Assembly (NCBI GenBank): GCA_013397075.1
Contig: VWZS01004373.1
Span: 546,935-610,934 of the forward strand
Direction: 5' to 3'
Length of the DNA: 64,000 nucleotides
From: Rhabdornis inornatus
Lineage: Eukaryota; Chordata; Aves; Passeriformes; Rhabdornithidae
The position numbers and the translations under genes were made by a program. Position 1 is the stretch's first letter; every line of letters begins with the position of its first letter. The notes beneath the pieces are model-generated. The model ran no database searches, was not told where the DNA came from, and was given only the letters and a program-made list of their open reading frames with translations. Of this stretch, positions 1 through 12,600 are shown piece by piece.

Positions 1-3000
1 TTGTTTTTCTCTGCATGTCTGCAATTTTCACTATTTTTGTCCAGCAGTGACCTCTGGAATTCCAGAATAATTTTGCCTCCCCTTCCTGGTGCCCTCACGT
101 GACCCAGGAACACAAACATCTGAGAGACCTCTGGGCATCTTCACATCTGCTGGTAGGTAAGATCAGAGCCATTGTGTGATGTATTTTTAACAGCAGGTGT
201 TGGGCTTGGAGAAGGGTGTGTTGGGTTTTGAGGGGTTGGGCAGAATCTGCACTTAATTCTTGGTTCCCAGGCTATTTAGGAACAGCTTAAAAAACACACT
301 TAATCTGTTTGTACAAATTTAACATTGTAAAACCACAGTAAGGAATTGCTAATGAAGTGCAAGCCTGGATTTAGTTTCAGCTTTGCACCACTGCTGTCCC
401 AAAAAAACAAAAAACCCACCCAAACCAAAAAAGCCCCCACCAACCAACTTTAAAGCTGAGTCCAAGACTGTAGTTTACAACTTATTTTCATGAAATACTA
501 TTGATTGATTACTTGAAGCCTGTTAATTATTATTTAGTCACGGTTTTCAACACAAACTCCTCACAGCAGCAAAACAAACAGTGTGGATGTTTTATCTTTT
601 GCCAATTAACACAGTTTGAACATGAATTAAAATAGGCTGTTAGCTCAGGGTCTGATTCACAACTGCATCTCTCCTGGTTGTGCTGCTGTAATCCTGTTGA
701 TTTTTGTGGCAATGTGGGAACCTTGGTGCAAAATGAGAGAAAAGGTTTTTTTAATTGACACCCCTCCCCCAGCCACATTTAAAGGATCTTACACGAAAGC
801 CTCACACACAATTCTTTCATGGTCTGTTAGCAGAAATTTATCACCTAAATTAGAGAAACAGTATAAGCAGAGTGTTTCTCCCAAAATATCATTGAAATCC
901 TATTTTCACAGAAACCACTCTCAAATTTTTTTATCAGACAAATCTAAAATGGTGCTTAGCGTTCAGTTATCTGCCAGGTATAAATGGCATAAATGGATGA
1001 TTACTTTAAATACATCTTCTCTGAGAAGGGAGTTATGGGACCTCACGAAAGCATCAAGCTGTGACTGCTTTCAGGAAATCACCTGGAAATAAATGATGAA
1101 GGTTGCTTGCATGTCCTTACATTCTCATTGCCTTTTTAGTCAGATAATTTAATTCAGTATGAGCAGCAATTCATTTCTGGTATCACTAAGGAATAAATTA
1201 TTTAATATTTGGGAAAAGAGACTGAATGACCTTTCAGTCACATCATCCATCATTATAAATTTTCATGGCCCCTGTCACATGGTTGTATCCATATGAAAAT
1301 AAAGAGGTAGATTTTAGCCTTGTTGAAATTGGAAAAGATTTGATAGTAGTTTCACCAGTAAGATGGTTTCACCTGTTCACTTTTCTAGGCTATATTTGAA
1401 TTTTACCACATGACCTGTTGAGTCTCTGACCAAAGTCAGAATAACTATTTTTAAGTAGATATTTTTAATAATTCCAATAATAATGTTTAATATTCTAATG
1501 AGAATAAGAATTTTTCGATTCACTCCAGTGTAAGTAGAATTTCAAAGAAAGTAGAGATTTCTACCCCAGTAGAGGTGCTACTGATTGTGGTAGTGGATGA
1601 GTGTGGAAAAATCTTAATTTTTTAAGATTTTAATTAATGTTAATGTGCTCAGGATGAACAGCCTCTACAGTTTATGCAGGCTATGGCTGCCTTCTTGCTC
1701 TTCTCCATCTGGGGTTATGGAGTGCTCACTGTGGCTCAGGTCCTACATCCTGTAATGAGATACTGCAATGGACATCTTCCCCAAGCACATCAGATGCAAA
1801 TGCCACTATCTTTAATGTGGTTGGAAGTAATTTTCAAACATTTCTATTCCCAGTTAGTTGTCCAGAGGGCATTATGAAATCTCTCCTGATTGTGCAAATT
1901 TGTTTTACACTGACTGGTTCCATAATTGATCTGAACTGTCTTGGAATGGTTTTTTAATAAATATTAAAATAATTATTACTTACATTCCAGAGATCAATTC
2001 TCACACAGCTTGGTCTTTACATCTTTCACAGCACAACAAATCCAAGAAATAAAGCAGAGAATCTGTGGGACAGTTATCCAGTCAAAGTAGTGGGGAAGTC
2101 ACAACATGCATACAAGGCCCTTTCATCTGCCCTGTGATGTTTTTAAGTTTCTGGAAACTTGCTTCATTCCACTTAGAATACAATTTGAGTTAGGCTTCAG
2201 ACACTGAGGATGCTTTCAGACAGTACTCAGCAACCTACATAGCTGTCCTGAAGTGACAAAGAAAACTTTTTTCTCCCTTTCACCATTCCCAAGAGAATGA
2301 AAGCCAACCATCTCCTTTGCCAGACTTTTGCAGTTGCTAAGCATTGTCTCTCATGCCTCTCCCCTCAGAGCAAAACAGCCAGAGAAAGAGGGTAGCTCTC
2401 ACTTCAGTTCAGTAAATCCACTGCTAGAATTTTCATCCATGCTGATTGCACTTGATTTCTCTCCTACTTTTCTCCTCACTTGACCCCATGATTACCTCCT
2501 GACTGGCTCTTCCACTGGGCCATCTTCAAGAGCAGGAGTACCTTCAACCACAGAAATTACTTGAGACCAGAGCCTGTAAAACAGACAGGCTCCTCTTGCT
2601 CAAAAGGGAGGAACCTCATTCCACATATGCTGCATGGATGCTCTGAACCAGAGATTCACCACCATTTTTCTTACTGAGCTTTGCACTTTGTGTGATGACT
2701 GATCTGAAAGGTGTTCTCTGAAAATGCATGTCAGGTCAGGCCTGGAAGCAGGGGGTAACACTTTGTTTTCAAACCCCAAAAGAGCTTAGATGTGATTTAG
2801 GTGCTTGGAGGCTCATGCTGTTGTGACCTTGGCAAGTTCTGGGGTGATATTTGGGAATTTTTCTGGCAGGAAAATAGGCACCCCCAGGCATATGCAGCAG
2901 CTTAATGGGAATGCAAGTGGTGGTTCTGAGAAATACAGTGGCAGCTAAGTGGTGCTAGGTGAGTAAACGTTTTGTGAGTGTAGTCCAAATCCACTGCATG

Positions 3001-3592
3001 TAAATAAGGATAATATCTAAAATGCTGGAATAGTGATCTAAAGGAAGTGTGGACTTGAAAAGAATGAGGCTGATAAAGCCAGGAGAGATCCAACTGAAGA
3101 GAAAAAGAATCTGTTCATTGAGCTTGTCCAGTGAGGATTGTGCAGCAATATTTAATCCTTTGTTAAAAATCAGACCCTCTGCACTTGTAGACTACCTTCA
3201 GCTACAGAGAAGGGTGGCTAGAATGTGGCAGTCAGAGTCGATCATGTCCTGAGGGTGAGCTGAACTCTTAACACTCTGTTTATGTACAAGTGGTTCCTTT
3301 CCTCCCTCTATACCTTGATGCATAGAATTGCTGCAAGCAGAGTAATTAATCTGGTCTGTGCCTGCTCATCAAATCTTTCTCATGGTAAGAACATCTCTAA
3401 TCTTTTTAAGTGAAAATTATGTTCATTTTGGAGAAAATTGCCTTGTGTTTCAGATTTGGGGTTATCCTACAGGATAGGGTAGAGGCACCCTGCTGCAGAC
3501 TGCTGCCCATTTGAGGGCCAGAAGCAGTGCCTCCTGCACTCACTTGGCCCTGGGCATGCAGATGGACATGGGCAGCCAGAGCCCTTCGTGGG
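1..3592. other. Non-coding AT-rich DNA, no gene seen
   Basis: I see no gene here. The sequence is AT-rich and CpG-poor with stops in every frame at short intervals. The longest open frame (697-1092, +, 131 codons) has no recognisable domain and no splice or promoter context. An A/C-rich low-complexity run lies at about 398-445. An A/T-rich stretch with AATAAA-like words lies at about 1,940-1,990, but nothing upstream suggests a transcript end. From about 3,478 the composition turns more GC-rich, still without coding signs. Confidence 0.6.
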
Positions 3593-3612
3593 AGCTCAGC
3601 TCAGCTCAGCTC
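3593..3612. repeat. AGCTC pentanucleotide repeat, about four units
   Basis: Four tandem copies of AGCTC sit inside a locally GC-richer patch (about 3,478-3,760). It is a short microsatellite with no evident function. Confidence 0.8.
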
Positions 3613-6600
3613 ATGTCTCACAGCTGCATTGCTGCTGCTCTATGGGCTACCACAGCCTGGCTGTCCTGAGAGTTCATTGTGTGCCTGTGGCTTGCCTTCC
3701 CTCCTTCCCCCTTGCTGAGGCTTGGGGCAGTGCAGCTGGGCACTCTTCTCAAAAGTTCTTTGAGTTTTGGTTCATGCAGGCAGCATCTATTATAAATCCT
3801 GTGACACTTTCGAGTTAGCTGAATCTGGACAAAATACTATACCTTATCCATTACTAGAAGCTAAGCTGCCTTTATTGTTGTTAGCAAAACATGTTTTTCT
3901 TCTTGGACTGTCTTTTGTTTTATGTGGCATCTACATTTTGATGTGGAGATCTTTTACCATGCAAACACATCTAACCTCATCAGAATGGCTCATGTTGGAT
4001 AAAGTATGTTTGTGCATTGGTCTTCTGAAAGAAAGCAGGATTTCTCCAAGATATATAGTTGGATTCACCTTAACCCCAAGAATGGATGCTATTGTTGTTA
4101 CTTTTCTCTGCACTCTAGAGAAACACAGGGGAAGAGCAGACACAAACTAGATTTTTCAAACGAAGTCTTGACAGAACAATGGATGAAATGAGTCTCTTCA
4201 AGGTTTCTGTGTCATCAGATGCTACTGTTGACACTCTGAATGTAGCAATAGTTGTTACACTAATTAGAGTGGTGTAGTTCTGGAAACAGGAACTGTGAAA
4301 AAACCGTGTCTAGAAGGTACTAATAATCTTTTGATACCTGTATTTTTGCCATTCTTTATTATTATAATGAGAGTGTTAATGTGTGAGAGAGAAATCGTGT
4401 GTCCTTAATAAAGAATGAAGCTGCACAGTTGTTATCATCTTAAGTACCATATTCATTTAAAATCAAGTAGGCAACTCAAAGGTTAAGAGGTTTAATGTTC
4501 CTGAACTGTACAATTGAAGTATTATAGTCCAGGTTATTGTTAGCAATTATTCAAAGTGCTTGGGGTTTTTAATAGAAACTTCATTTTCCAGAAGAAAGTC
4601 CCCCTTAACTTTAGCCAGCATTGCAGTGTGACCATTTAACTGCACAAAGTACATCACAAGATCCTGTCATGACATAATTTGCTCCCAACAGCTATTTATA
4701 TGCTGTTCGATAATCACCCTCAAACAATCTTCAGTCTCTCTGAAGTTTTCGTGCCACATATATTTCCAGTAAAAATGGGAAGCTTGGGAAGTTCTGTACT
4801 TAGAGATAATGTGATATTCCACATTTTCTTCTCAACGTAAGAAATATACCATTTGTTTGCAGCTTTTCCAAGCACAAGAAACAGGCTTTACTAAAACAGA
4901 GAGTGTACCATAAGCCTATTGGTCTGTGTGAGAAGAAAACAGCAACACAGAATAAATGTTATGGTGAAGGAGTACTGAAGGATACCAAGTAATTGCTGGA
5001 AAGGAGGAAGCTTAGAGAGGAATTATGGATAGTTTAGGAGTGTGTTAAATGCAAAGCTGAACTCCACATATTAAGCAGAGGCAACCATAAAAGCTAATTG
5101 ACATAGATGCAGATGATTATAACATGCCATTCACAATTAACCTTTCAAATTGGGCTCCCATAGTGAACCAATTGAGTGGCCTACTGCTGGAAAAAATGTG
5201 TATGAGCCTGAATCTGCCCAAAGAACTTGAGAAAGTGTTTTCAGGAATACTGCAAAACCTAGGAATTGCACCAGCAGAAGGGTGACTATTTACAGAAAGG
5301 CAAGATTCAGACTCTCTTGCCTACTTTTTATGTCTTTAATCCCTCTAGGATATTCTAGAAGCAACAAAACTGATGAGTGTTTTGTATTACTTCTCTTCCA
5401 CTTGATCAGTCATAGCTGTGCTGTTTTCTTTGGTCCCTTAATGGAGGCTTATTGCCAAATACATGTAATATGGGATGGGTGTTCCCAGTCAGGTTCTTAG
5501 ACTCACAGTCCTCTACTTCAGTAGCTAATTCACAACCTGGTGCCTACAAATCAAGACCTTTCTTTTGTAACTTTAATCTGCTAACATGGTTTATGCAAGC
5601 TACAGCTTAGATTGAGTTTAAGCAGCATCAGTCTGCATAAACCCTAGCTTTCTTCCTAAACTCTAACAAAACCCAGCTAGAGAGTGAATTCACGCCTCTT
5701 TAAGGATTCTCCCACAGCACAGAGAGACCACTAAGCCAAGCTACATGGGCATAGTTTCTTGCCTTTATTGATATGCACATCATTCCAGTTTTACTTTATT
5801 AGTTTAGAAGTTTGAAGTTTCTTTGAACTTTGCTGTGATATGTGTTTGTGTTCAAAACAGTCTCTTCGTATCAGTATTCAACAGTCTTTCCAGAACCTTT
5901 CAAACACTTTTAAGAGAAGTCACCAGTACCTTCTTGCACATTGTGCCCCTTAGGGAGAATCAACAGGCTTTGTGACATCATTTGCTGGTCAACAAATCAT
6001 GGAGTTTAGTGAACTGAGACAAAAATTTATCTCCACAGTACAGTTCCCTCACTTTTCAACTGAACATCATGTCTCAAAGTCAGCAGTTGAAGCCTCTTTG
6101 CTATTACACAAGGACACTGTCTGATGAGGCTGAGACACAGTCCCTTCAGGATGGATAAAATAAAGTGCAAAGAAGAAAATGGGGCAGAGCCAGAATATGG
6201 AATGACAGACATCACCCTTACCAACATTTTCCCTGATTTTCAGTTGCTTCAGTAATGGAGCCATGTAGGAATCCCTTAAAATGAGATCCTGGCCTGTCTG
6301 CTCAAGTAGCCTAGGAAATCAGGGTGGCTCCCCAGGCTTTGACTGTCTCTTGCAAAGAGTTCCTTCAGGTCCTTGCATTGGCCCCGCTGAAGATGAGGGT
6401 TGGAGGTGCTGGACCCCAGCAGCACCACTCCAAGTAAGAAGGGTCTATGATGATGAAGATCATGCAGGGGACATTTTCTTCCTTCAGTAAGTGTCACAAA
6501 TCACCAACATTAAAAAAAAGAAAACCTGAAGGAGAAAATAGCTGCCTGTGCTCCTCTAACTAGCCGGTTCCCCTGACCTCTGGCATGATCCCATCCTAGT

Positions 6601-8669
6601 CAGATTGACTCATAACCAGTCCTGCTCATCCAAGCCACAGCTGCGTCAAGGCACAGTGAGAGCCAATCAATCCCACCAACTTCATCTGTGTTTCATGACA
6701 GTTTAATCACTGAAGACTCTTTGTTGAAATATTTTCCCTTGGGGTTTTGGATAGCAGAATTAAGTCAAGGCAAACAGAACCAAAAAGTGAAAAAGGCACT
6801 TACTCTTGTCCAAATTCTTTGGAGCTGATACAAAAACACCTCTTCTGTAGTGTTTGCAGCAAGCATGCATTCATGTCATGAGCCCTTAGCCTCATGCAGT
6901 CATAGCTCACAATTCAGCTGAAATGGGTGCATTTTACATTCCTCATTTTATTGCCGTCAGTGATGACATAAGTTAGAGGATGCAGCCTAGAATGTAGTCA
7001 GTCTCACCATGCACGTCAGCTGAAATAAAGAAAAGGTAACAGTCAGTGTGAACTGATGGCAAATATATTATTCCTTAGGCCATATTCACTTTGGTGAAAA
7101 TCAGGAATTACTGCTGAGGTATTCAGAGTTAAATTGCTCTGTAACCAGGCTGAGTGAGAACGGGATCAGAGGAACAATTTCTGTTCCATTGGTGCCTTTT
7201 TCAGGTTATAATTCTGAGTGCGCACTGTCATATTTTCCTCCTCATCGTATTTTTGTACCATTTGATAGTATATTACTGATGTGGCTCTGGTTGCTCTGTT
7301 GAGATTCACATAAAAAACCAAACTGATGAGATAACAGAATCAAGTACAGAGCACTGCTAATGTGGGACCTGAGTATTTTCACCGTTCACTGAAAGAAGCA
7401 TCCAGAGATGCTTGTTCACAATTCATAGTTTTGTTAAAAATAGCTAATCAAACCAATATTATTAATATATTCAAAAAATCCATCCTGTACACAATTAACA
7501 CTACTGTAAGGAAAATACTTTATTCAATGGTGTTACAAAAATTATAGGTCGTTGTGCCCACCAAAGTTATTTTAACAGAGCGATGTTGTTAGCGCTGGAA
7601 CTAAGCCATGTTTTCATAGTCAAATGATAGGCCTTCCTAAGGTCGTGCCCACGCAGTACAAAGCCCACTAAGTGCTTCTTTGTAAAGGCTAAATGGAATT
7701 CACACTTCTACAGGCAATCATTTTATTATGATCATATGAGTATGCACAATGTAATTTTTAACATCTTGTAAATATAGCAGGCCAGTATCTAAGGGCAATC
7801 ATTATGTGTCAAATTGAAAAGCTTCTGATTTCTGGCTTTCATTTACAACATATAACATACCATACAAGAAAATTAACATTTGTTACCTTACTCTGGCCTT
7901 TCAATCATGTTTCTGGCTTACAATTTTACAGAAAAGAAAAATCCACTTAAACATAATAGAAATCAAGGTATCACCTTTTCATAGCGAGAACTACCAACTC
8001 GCACATAACATTATGCATTATACAAGTGGTGTGGAACCTTTAAAGAAGGGACAGTGAAATGTCAGTGCCTGAATTGAAGATACAGCTCAGACTTCTCTGG
8101 GTGTTTGGTTTTCAGCACCTGTCTTAGGTAAATCTAGACCAAAGCATGGCCACTTTCATTATCCACCACAAGTGGATATTAACCCAATTAATAGATGACC
8201 CATGAAAATGTATTTTTAGGTAATGCTAGGCACAGTCTCTGCTCTACCCCTCAGCCTCTAGCCATCATCAGGGTCTCTCTGCAGCAGGTGGCTTTCAAGT
8301 CATTATGAACAGCCACCAACATCCTTAGACAAACAAGAGTTTGTCTAAACCTCTTCCGAGTCATGAGTACCTCAGACCTCTGTGGCAGCCTGGGTGATGC
8401 CTTCACCCCTGCCACACAGGTATGGCAAAGGGCAGAGAACTGCCAGCAGACTGGTATGTTTATATGGTCTTGCAGGACTGTCCAGCTTGACCTCAGTGAC
8501 TCCTTGTCATCTCCTTGTAAGGAACCCTCTTATGGAAAAATACCGTAAGATAGGTGCCTAACTAACTGTGTACCATAGCAAGGGGATCAACATTAAAATC
8601 CAAAGATATCTCAAATACAAAGCTCACTCCTGACAGGTTCTGTGTTATACACGTTGGGGTTTTTTACCA
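3613..8669. other. Non-coding unique DNA, no gene seen
   Basis: No exon, RNA gene or recognisable transposon was found. Open frames are short and overlap on both strands, for example the mirror pair around 6,276-6,497. A stretch at 7,546-7,653 keeps five CpG dinucleotides in otherwise CpG-poor sequence (see findings). The remainder is AT-rich unique sequence that I cannot assign. Confidence 0.55.
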
Positions 8670-9523
8670 TTTAGTGAGCTGGGTGATGAAATAAAAAATA
8701 TGCTTACTACAGCTACAGATTCTATGATACTGCAGAGATTGCTGTCAGATTGGAGGACAGGCTGGAATACAAATAGATCTGACAAGCTGAAGAAATTGGC
8801 TGAAAAAAGAGAAAGAGAAAATTTAATAAATTCACATGCAAAGCATTAAATTTAGGTAGCCATGATCAAGCAAAAGCACAAGATGGAAAAAAAATGTTTA
8901 GGGAGCAGTCCAAAAGACAACGCAGGCATTAAAATGGAGCATAGGCTGAGTGAGTCAACCCTGTCACACAGTGGCAAAGAAGTCTGACTTCGTGTTGGGT
9001 ATCTGAAAAATGCTCCTCCTGGGGAGCACGGCTTGCTGAGTATCTGCAGGCATCCTTCTGTTTTACAAAGCACTAGTGCAGCTTTAGGTGCAATGAGCAC
9101 TTAAGTTTGGCTACTGCACATCAGTGAAAGCGAAGACGTCTCAGAGACATCCCAGAGGTAAACAATCCAAAGAGTCCTTTGAGGAGCAGCTGAAGAAATA
9201 TCAAGAGTCAGGCTAGGGACTCCAGAGGGGAAACACCATCAAATATGTAAAACGGCTTTGCCAAGAAGCAAAACATCTGATCACTATTTCTATGGTGTCA
9301 AAAAGCAGCAACATATTTTAATTGTACCCAGAAAGACTCAGGCTAAGCACTTTAAGAAAAATCTTTCTAACACTGCATATAGTGGAGTGCTGAGGTTTAT
9401 TGGCAAAGCAGTGAAGCAGGTGTTGTGATAAATCTTGTGTACCAATTGGACAAATGGGTCTCAAGGACATCATGGAAATGTTGAGTTCACCTTCTAAGAC
9501 CCTTCCAGCCTTTTCTTTTGATT
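8670..9523 (+). mobile_element. Old CR1 LINE fragment, 5'-truncated, sense strand
   Basis: This is a decayed CR1 (chicken repeat 1) non-LTR retrotransposon, the dominant LINE of birds and reptiles, which moves by target-primed reverse transcription. I recognise it by a series of landmarks in the order found in older CR1 subfamilies: a GACAAGCTGAAGAAAT word at 8,781-8,796, a TGCAAAGCATTAAATTTAGG segment at about 8,838-8,857, a GAGTCAACCCTGTCACACAG segment at about 8,952-8,971, an AAGAAAAATCTTTCTAACAC segment at about 9,354-9,373, and the closing ACCCTTCCAGCC at about 9,499-9,510. The retained part covers the C-terminal end of the second ORF and the 3' UTR. No frame is open over this length, so it is inactive. 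Most CR1 copies are 5'-truncated, as here. Matches are from memory of the consensus; edges are approximate and I did not assign a subfamily. Confidence 0.78.
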
Positions 9524-9525
9524 AA

Positions 9526-9556
9526 CTTGGATGTGAATCTTGGATGTGAATCTTGG
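9526..9556. repeat. 13-bp direct tandem repeat just after the CR1
   Basis: The 13-mer CTTGGATGTGAAT occurs twice in direct succession (9,526-9,538 and 9,539-9,551) followed by a third partial CTTGG. It abuts the probable 3' end of the CR1 fragment. It could be a degenerate remnant of the short repeated 3' terminus of CR1 or an unrelated slippage duplication. Confidence 0.7.
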
Positions 9557-9654
9557 GGCCTTACTTGATATAGAGCCTTTGCAGGACAGCTCCTCAAACT
9601 ATCCTGGGAAAGCAGATCCAACAAATAGGCAGCAGGGTTATTTCCAATATATAT

Positions 9655-9687
9655 CTAACATGTCCAATGTTAGATAACATTATCTAA
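9655..9687. repeat. Two overlapping perfect inverted repeats
   Basis: CTAACAT (9,655-9,661) pairs perfectly with ATGTTAG (9,667-9,673) across a 5-nt loop. Overlapping it, TTAGATAA (9,670-9,677) pairs perfectly with TTATCTAA (9,680-9,687) across a 2-nt loop. TGTCTAACA-type words recur to about 9,711. The two stems are mutually exclusive. No function can be stated; the AT-rich composition makes short palindromes fairly common. Confidence 0.75.
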
Positions 9688-12600
9688 ATGTCTAACAATA
9701 TGTCTAACATGGATGAAAAACAGCTCTGAAGGATAGGAGCCTTGTCCTTAAATGGGCCCCTGGGTTGGTTCATTCTTCAGGTTTAGCCCATCACTGGAAT
9801 TAAAAGCCAGCTTTTTAAAGGACTTTTGTGGTATCACAAATGAGAAAAAAAGCTCTTTGCTTTCCTTTTATTTTTGAATGCTGTAATTCATGAATCCTGC
9901 TACCACAGTCCACTGGCTCAAATCACATTGCATATATTAGTGCCATCGTCACATGAAATTTTTAGTTATTTTGTGACTCAATATAGCGTGATACAATCGT
10001 GTTTGTTTGTATCAGTGCATGCCAGGGAAAGTGGGGAGACATAATTTGTAGTGTCTGCATCACTGTTTTTTACAAATCTCATGTTTCATGGCTGGGAAAT
10101 ACAGAATTTATACAGATAAGTGGCAATGAACCATAACTAAAAGATGAAAACATAGGTCCACAGTCCCCAGCACCATGCATTAAGAGTCAATAGTACATTA
10201 AGTCTGACCCAGGAAGGGAAAGGTAGGGTCTGACTTCTCAAAAGGGCTTACCATTTTAAAATAATCTCACCATCTAAAAAGGATCTCCACAGCTAAATAT
10301 GTCATTTTTCATTTTTGTGCACATACAGATCAAGGGAAGGCTGTGAGTCCATGACTCATGAAAACTTCTTAATCTCATTTTCTTTGGGAAGTGCTAAGAT
10401 CTGGTATCCTTTACTTTGCCTTCTTTAATTTATTTTTTAACCCAAAGCCTCAGTTCTTTAGAAAAGGGGAAAAGTTGCTTTGAAGTTAATTTTATACATA
10501 GAAGCAAACCCTGACCATGAAAAAATGCTTTCAGAGAGTCACAGCACTGTCAGGAGATTGAGTTGTGCTGACATTTCCTAACACTGGGGATAAGGCAAAC
10601 TCCTTTCACCTTGACGTGAGATATTAAACTTACTCAGGTTTTATGGGTTAAATATTGTATCATGCAAATTAAAATCTGGGAGGACTTTTTTCCTTTGCTG
10701 TTATCAGCATTCCTACACCCAAATTCTCCAAGGGTGCCTCTGAACTTGCATTCACCATGAGTATGGCTTTGCATTTGTGGTGTTACAGCTTAGACATCAC
10801 ACAGATGATTTTATCACAACATCCTATATCTCTTTCCCAGGTGATTACCTGACCACCCAATCCATTGCAGTCTGAGCTCTGTTTTCCCACTCACCTCTCC
10901 CTTTTGCTGTGCTCTCCTTGCAGCAGTGACCTCCAGGAGCATTTTGGTTGTGCCAGAGCAATGACAGGATCTCTGCCCCAACACTGCCAGCAGGAGAGCT
11001 GGATGCTGCAGCTCCAAACAGGAGCTGTTTGGTTTCCTGAGGAAAAGAGAACACTTCCAGGAAAAAAAAGAAAGCTGAAGGCAAAACCAGGCAGATGAGG
11101 ATGTGAGCCCTAGCAACCACCACAGCAGGCCCTGGAGGAAGGACAGGTGAGAAAAGCAAATGGGTCCATGCTGTCTGGATGATGCCACACAAAACCATGG
11201 AGGATATGCCCTTCAAAACTGACAAAAATAGCATCCAGAGGCAGAGCAATGGTAAGCTTTTTGGTGCAGAATGTTAAAAATATGCTATATTAATATTTTA
11301 TATATGCAAGCATTTATGCAGTATGATCAAAATAGGCCAGTCTATGGCTGGCATATCTAGTTCTATCACAGCTAGCATATGTGTGGATATATAGGTGGAT
11401 ATATGATACTACACTCCAAAAGCAAGTTACTTGCACAAGTACTGATGTCTTTTCATTACAGGCAACAAATGCACTTGCAGAATCAGACACACAAAATCAC
11501 TCATAGCTGCTTCTATGAGGCTTGATCACTATGCCCTTTTCTTATCTAATTTTTTACTTTAAAAATGCACACTTTCTTCTTCATGATGTATTTTTCACCA
11601 TTTCAATTTCCATCTTTTTGGAACATCCTTGATGGATCAGTGGAGATCCCTCCAAAATAAAAGTGAGTCATATTAGCACAGTTTATAAAGAAAAGTATTT
11701 AATCTTACATGGCACACCTTAGAGCCTAACTGAAGAACAGCTTCAAACATTGGTCCTTTGGTAAAGTAAAAGTTTTAAAAACAGTAATTTAACACATGAT
11801 GCAAACACGTCTTAAACCTCCATAATTTTCTGGCATTTCTCTAAGTTCAGTGAATACACTAAAAGTGCTTGCACCCAGATCAATGGCATGCCAGAAATGA
11901 AGCATGTCCAGTCCTATCTGGACCAAGTCCTCATCCACCTTTCCTTGGGAGTGCCAGTCTGAAGGTACATCCCTAAAACTCTCACTTCTGCCTCTAAGAC
12001 ATCTTTTCCAACTAACCTAATACAGTGGAGAGAACGGTGGGTTTCTGACAAAGTTTCCTCTCCCTTATAAAGCAATGAAACCTCTCAAAGCTCTCCTACA
12101 TAATGTTCATAGCTTCCAAAGATCATGTTTACGTTTTGCCACCAAACAAGTGTCTATTAAAAAGCAATGTTATTCACACACTCTATTCCTCCACAGCTCC
12201 CCACTCGCATCTCCCTGTTGGCTGCGTGCACCCATGCTCACCCACAGCCACACCACAACCTCTTATCCAAAGGTATGGTCCAGAATATTTATCCCTAAAT
12301 GTGTCATTCATAGAAAGCTTTTAGATTCCTCGTCAGGCTCCCACAAGGTTAAAAGTATATTTGGCCGTATGAGAGGGATGAGGTGAAAAAGGACATCCAA
12401 GGCGGCTCAGACCATTGGAGACAGGAAAGATCTTGGTGTGTTACCAATTTAAAGAGTCTGTTACAGGAATAGATATCCCTCCTGAGACTGTCCAGGTGCT
12501 CTATCAGTGATGCAACCAAAAAAGCATCACAATTTAAATTCAACCAATGAGTGAGAATAGCAGGACCATGGCAAGGTGAGGGGTTGACACCTACTCTGGG

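Noticed and set aside
95..102. TCACGTGA E-box/CLEAR-like palindrome, also at 50,859-50,866
   Set aside because: Two 8-bp matches are expected by chance in 64 kb scanned for many motifs, and no promoter context is present.
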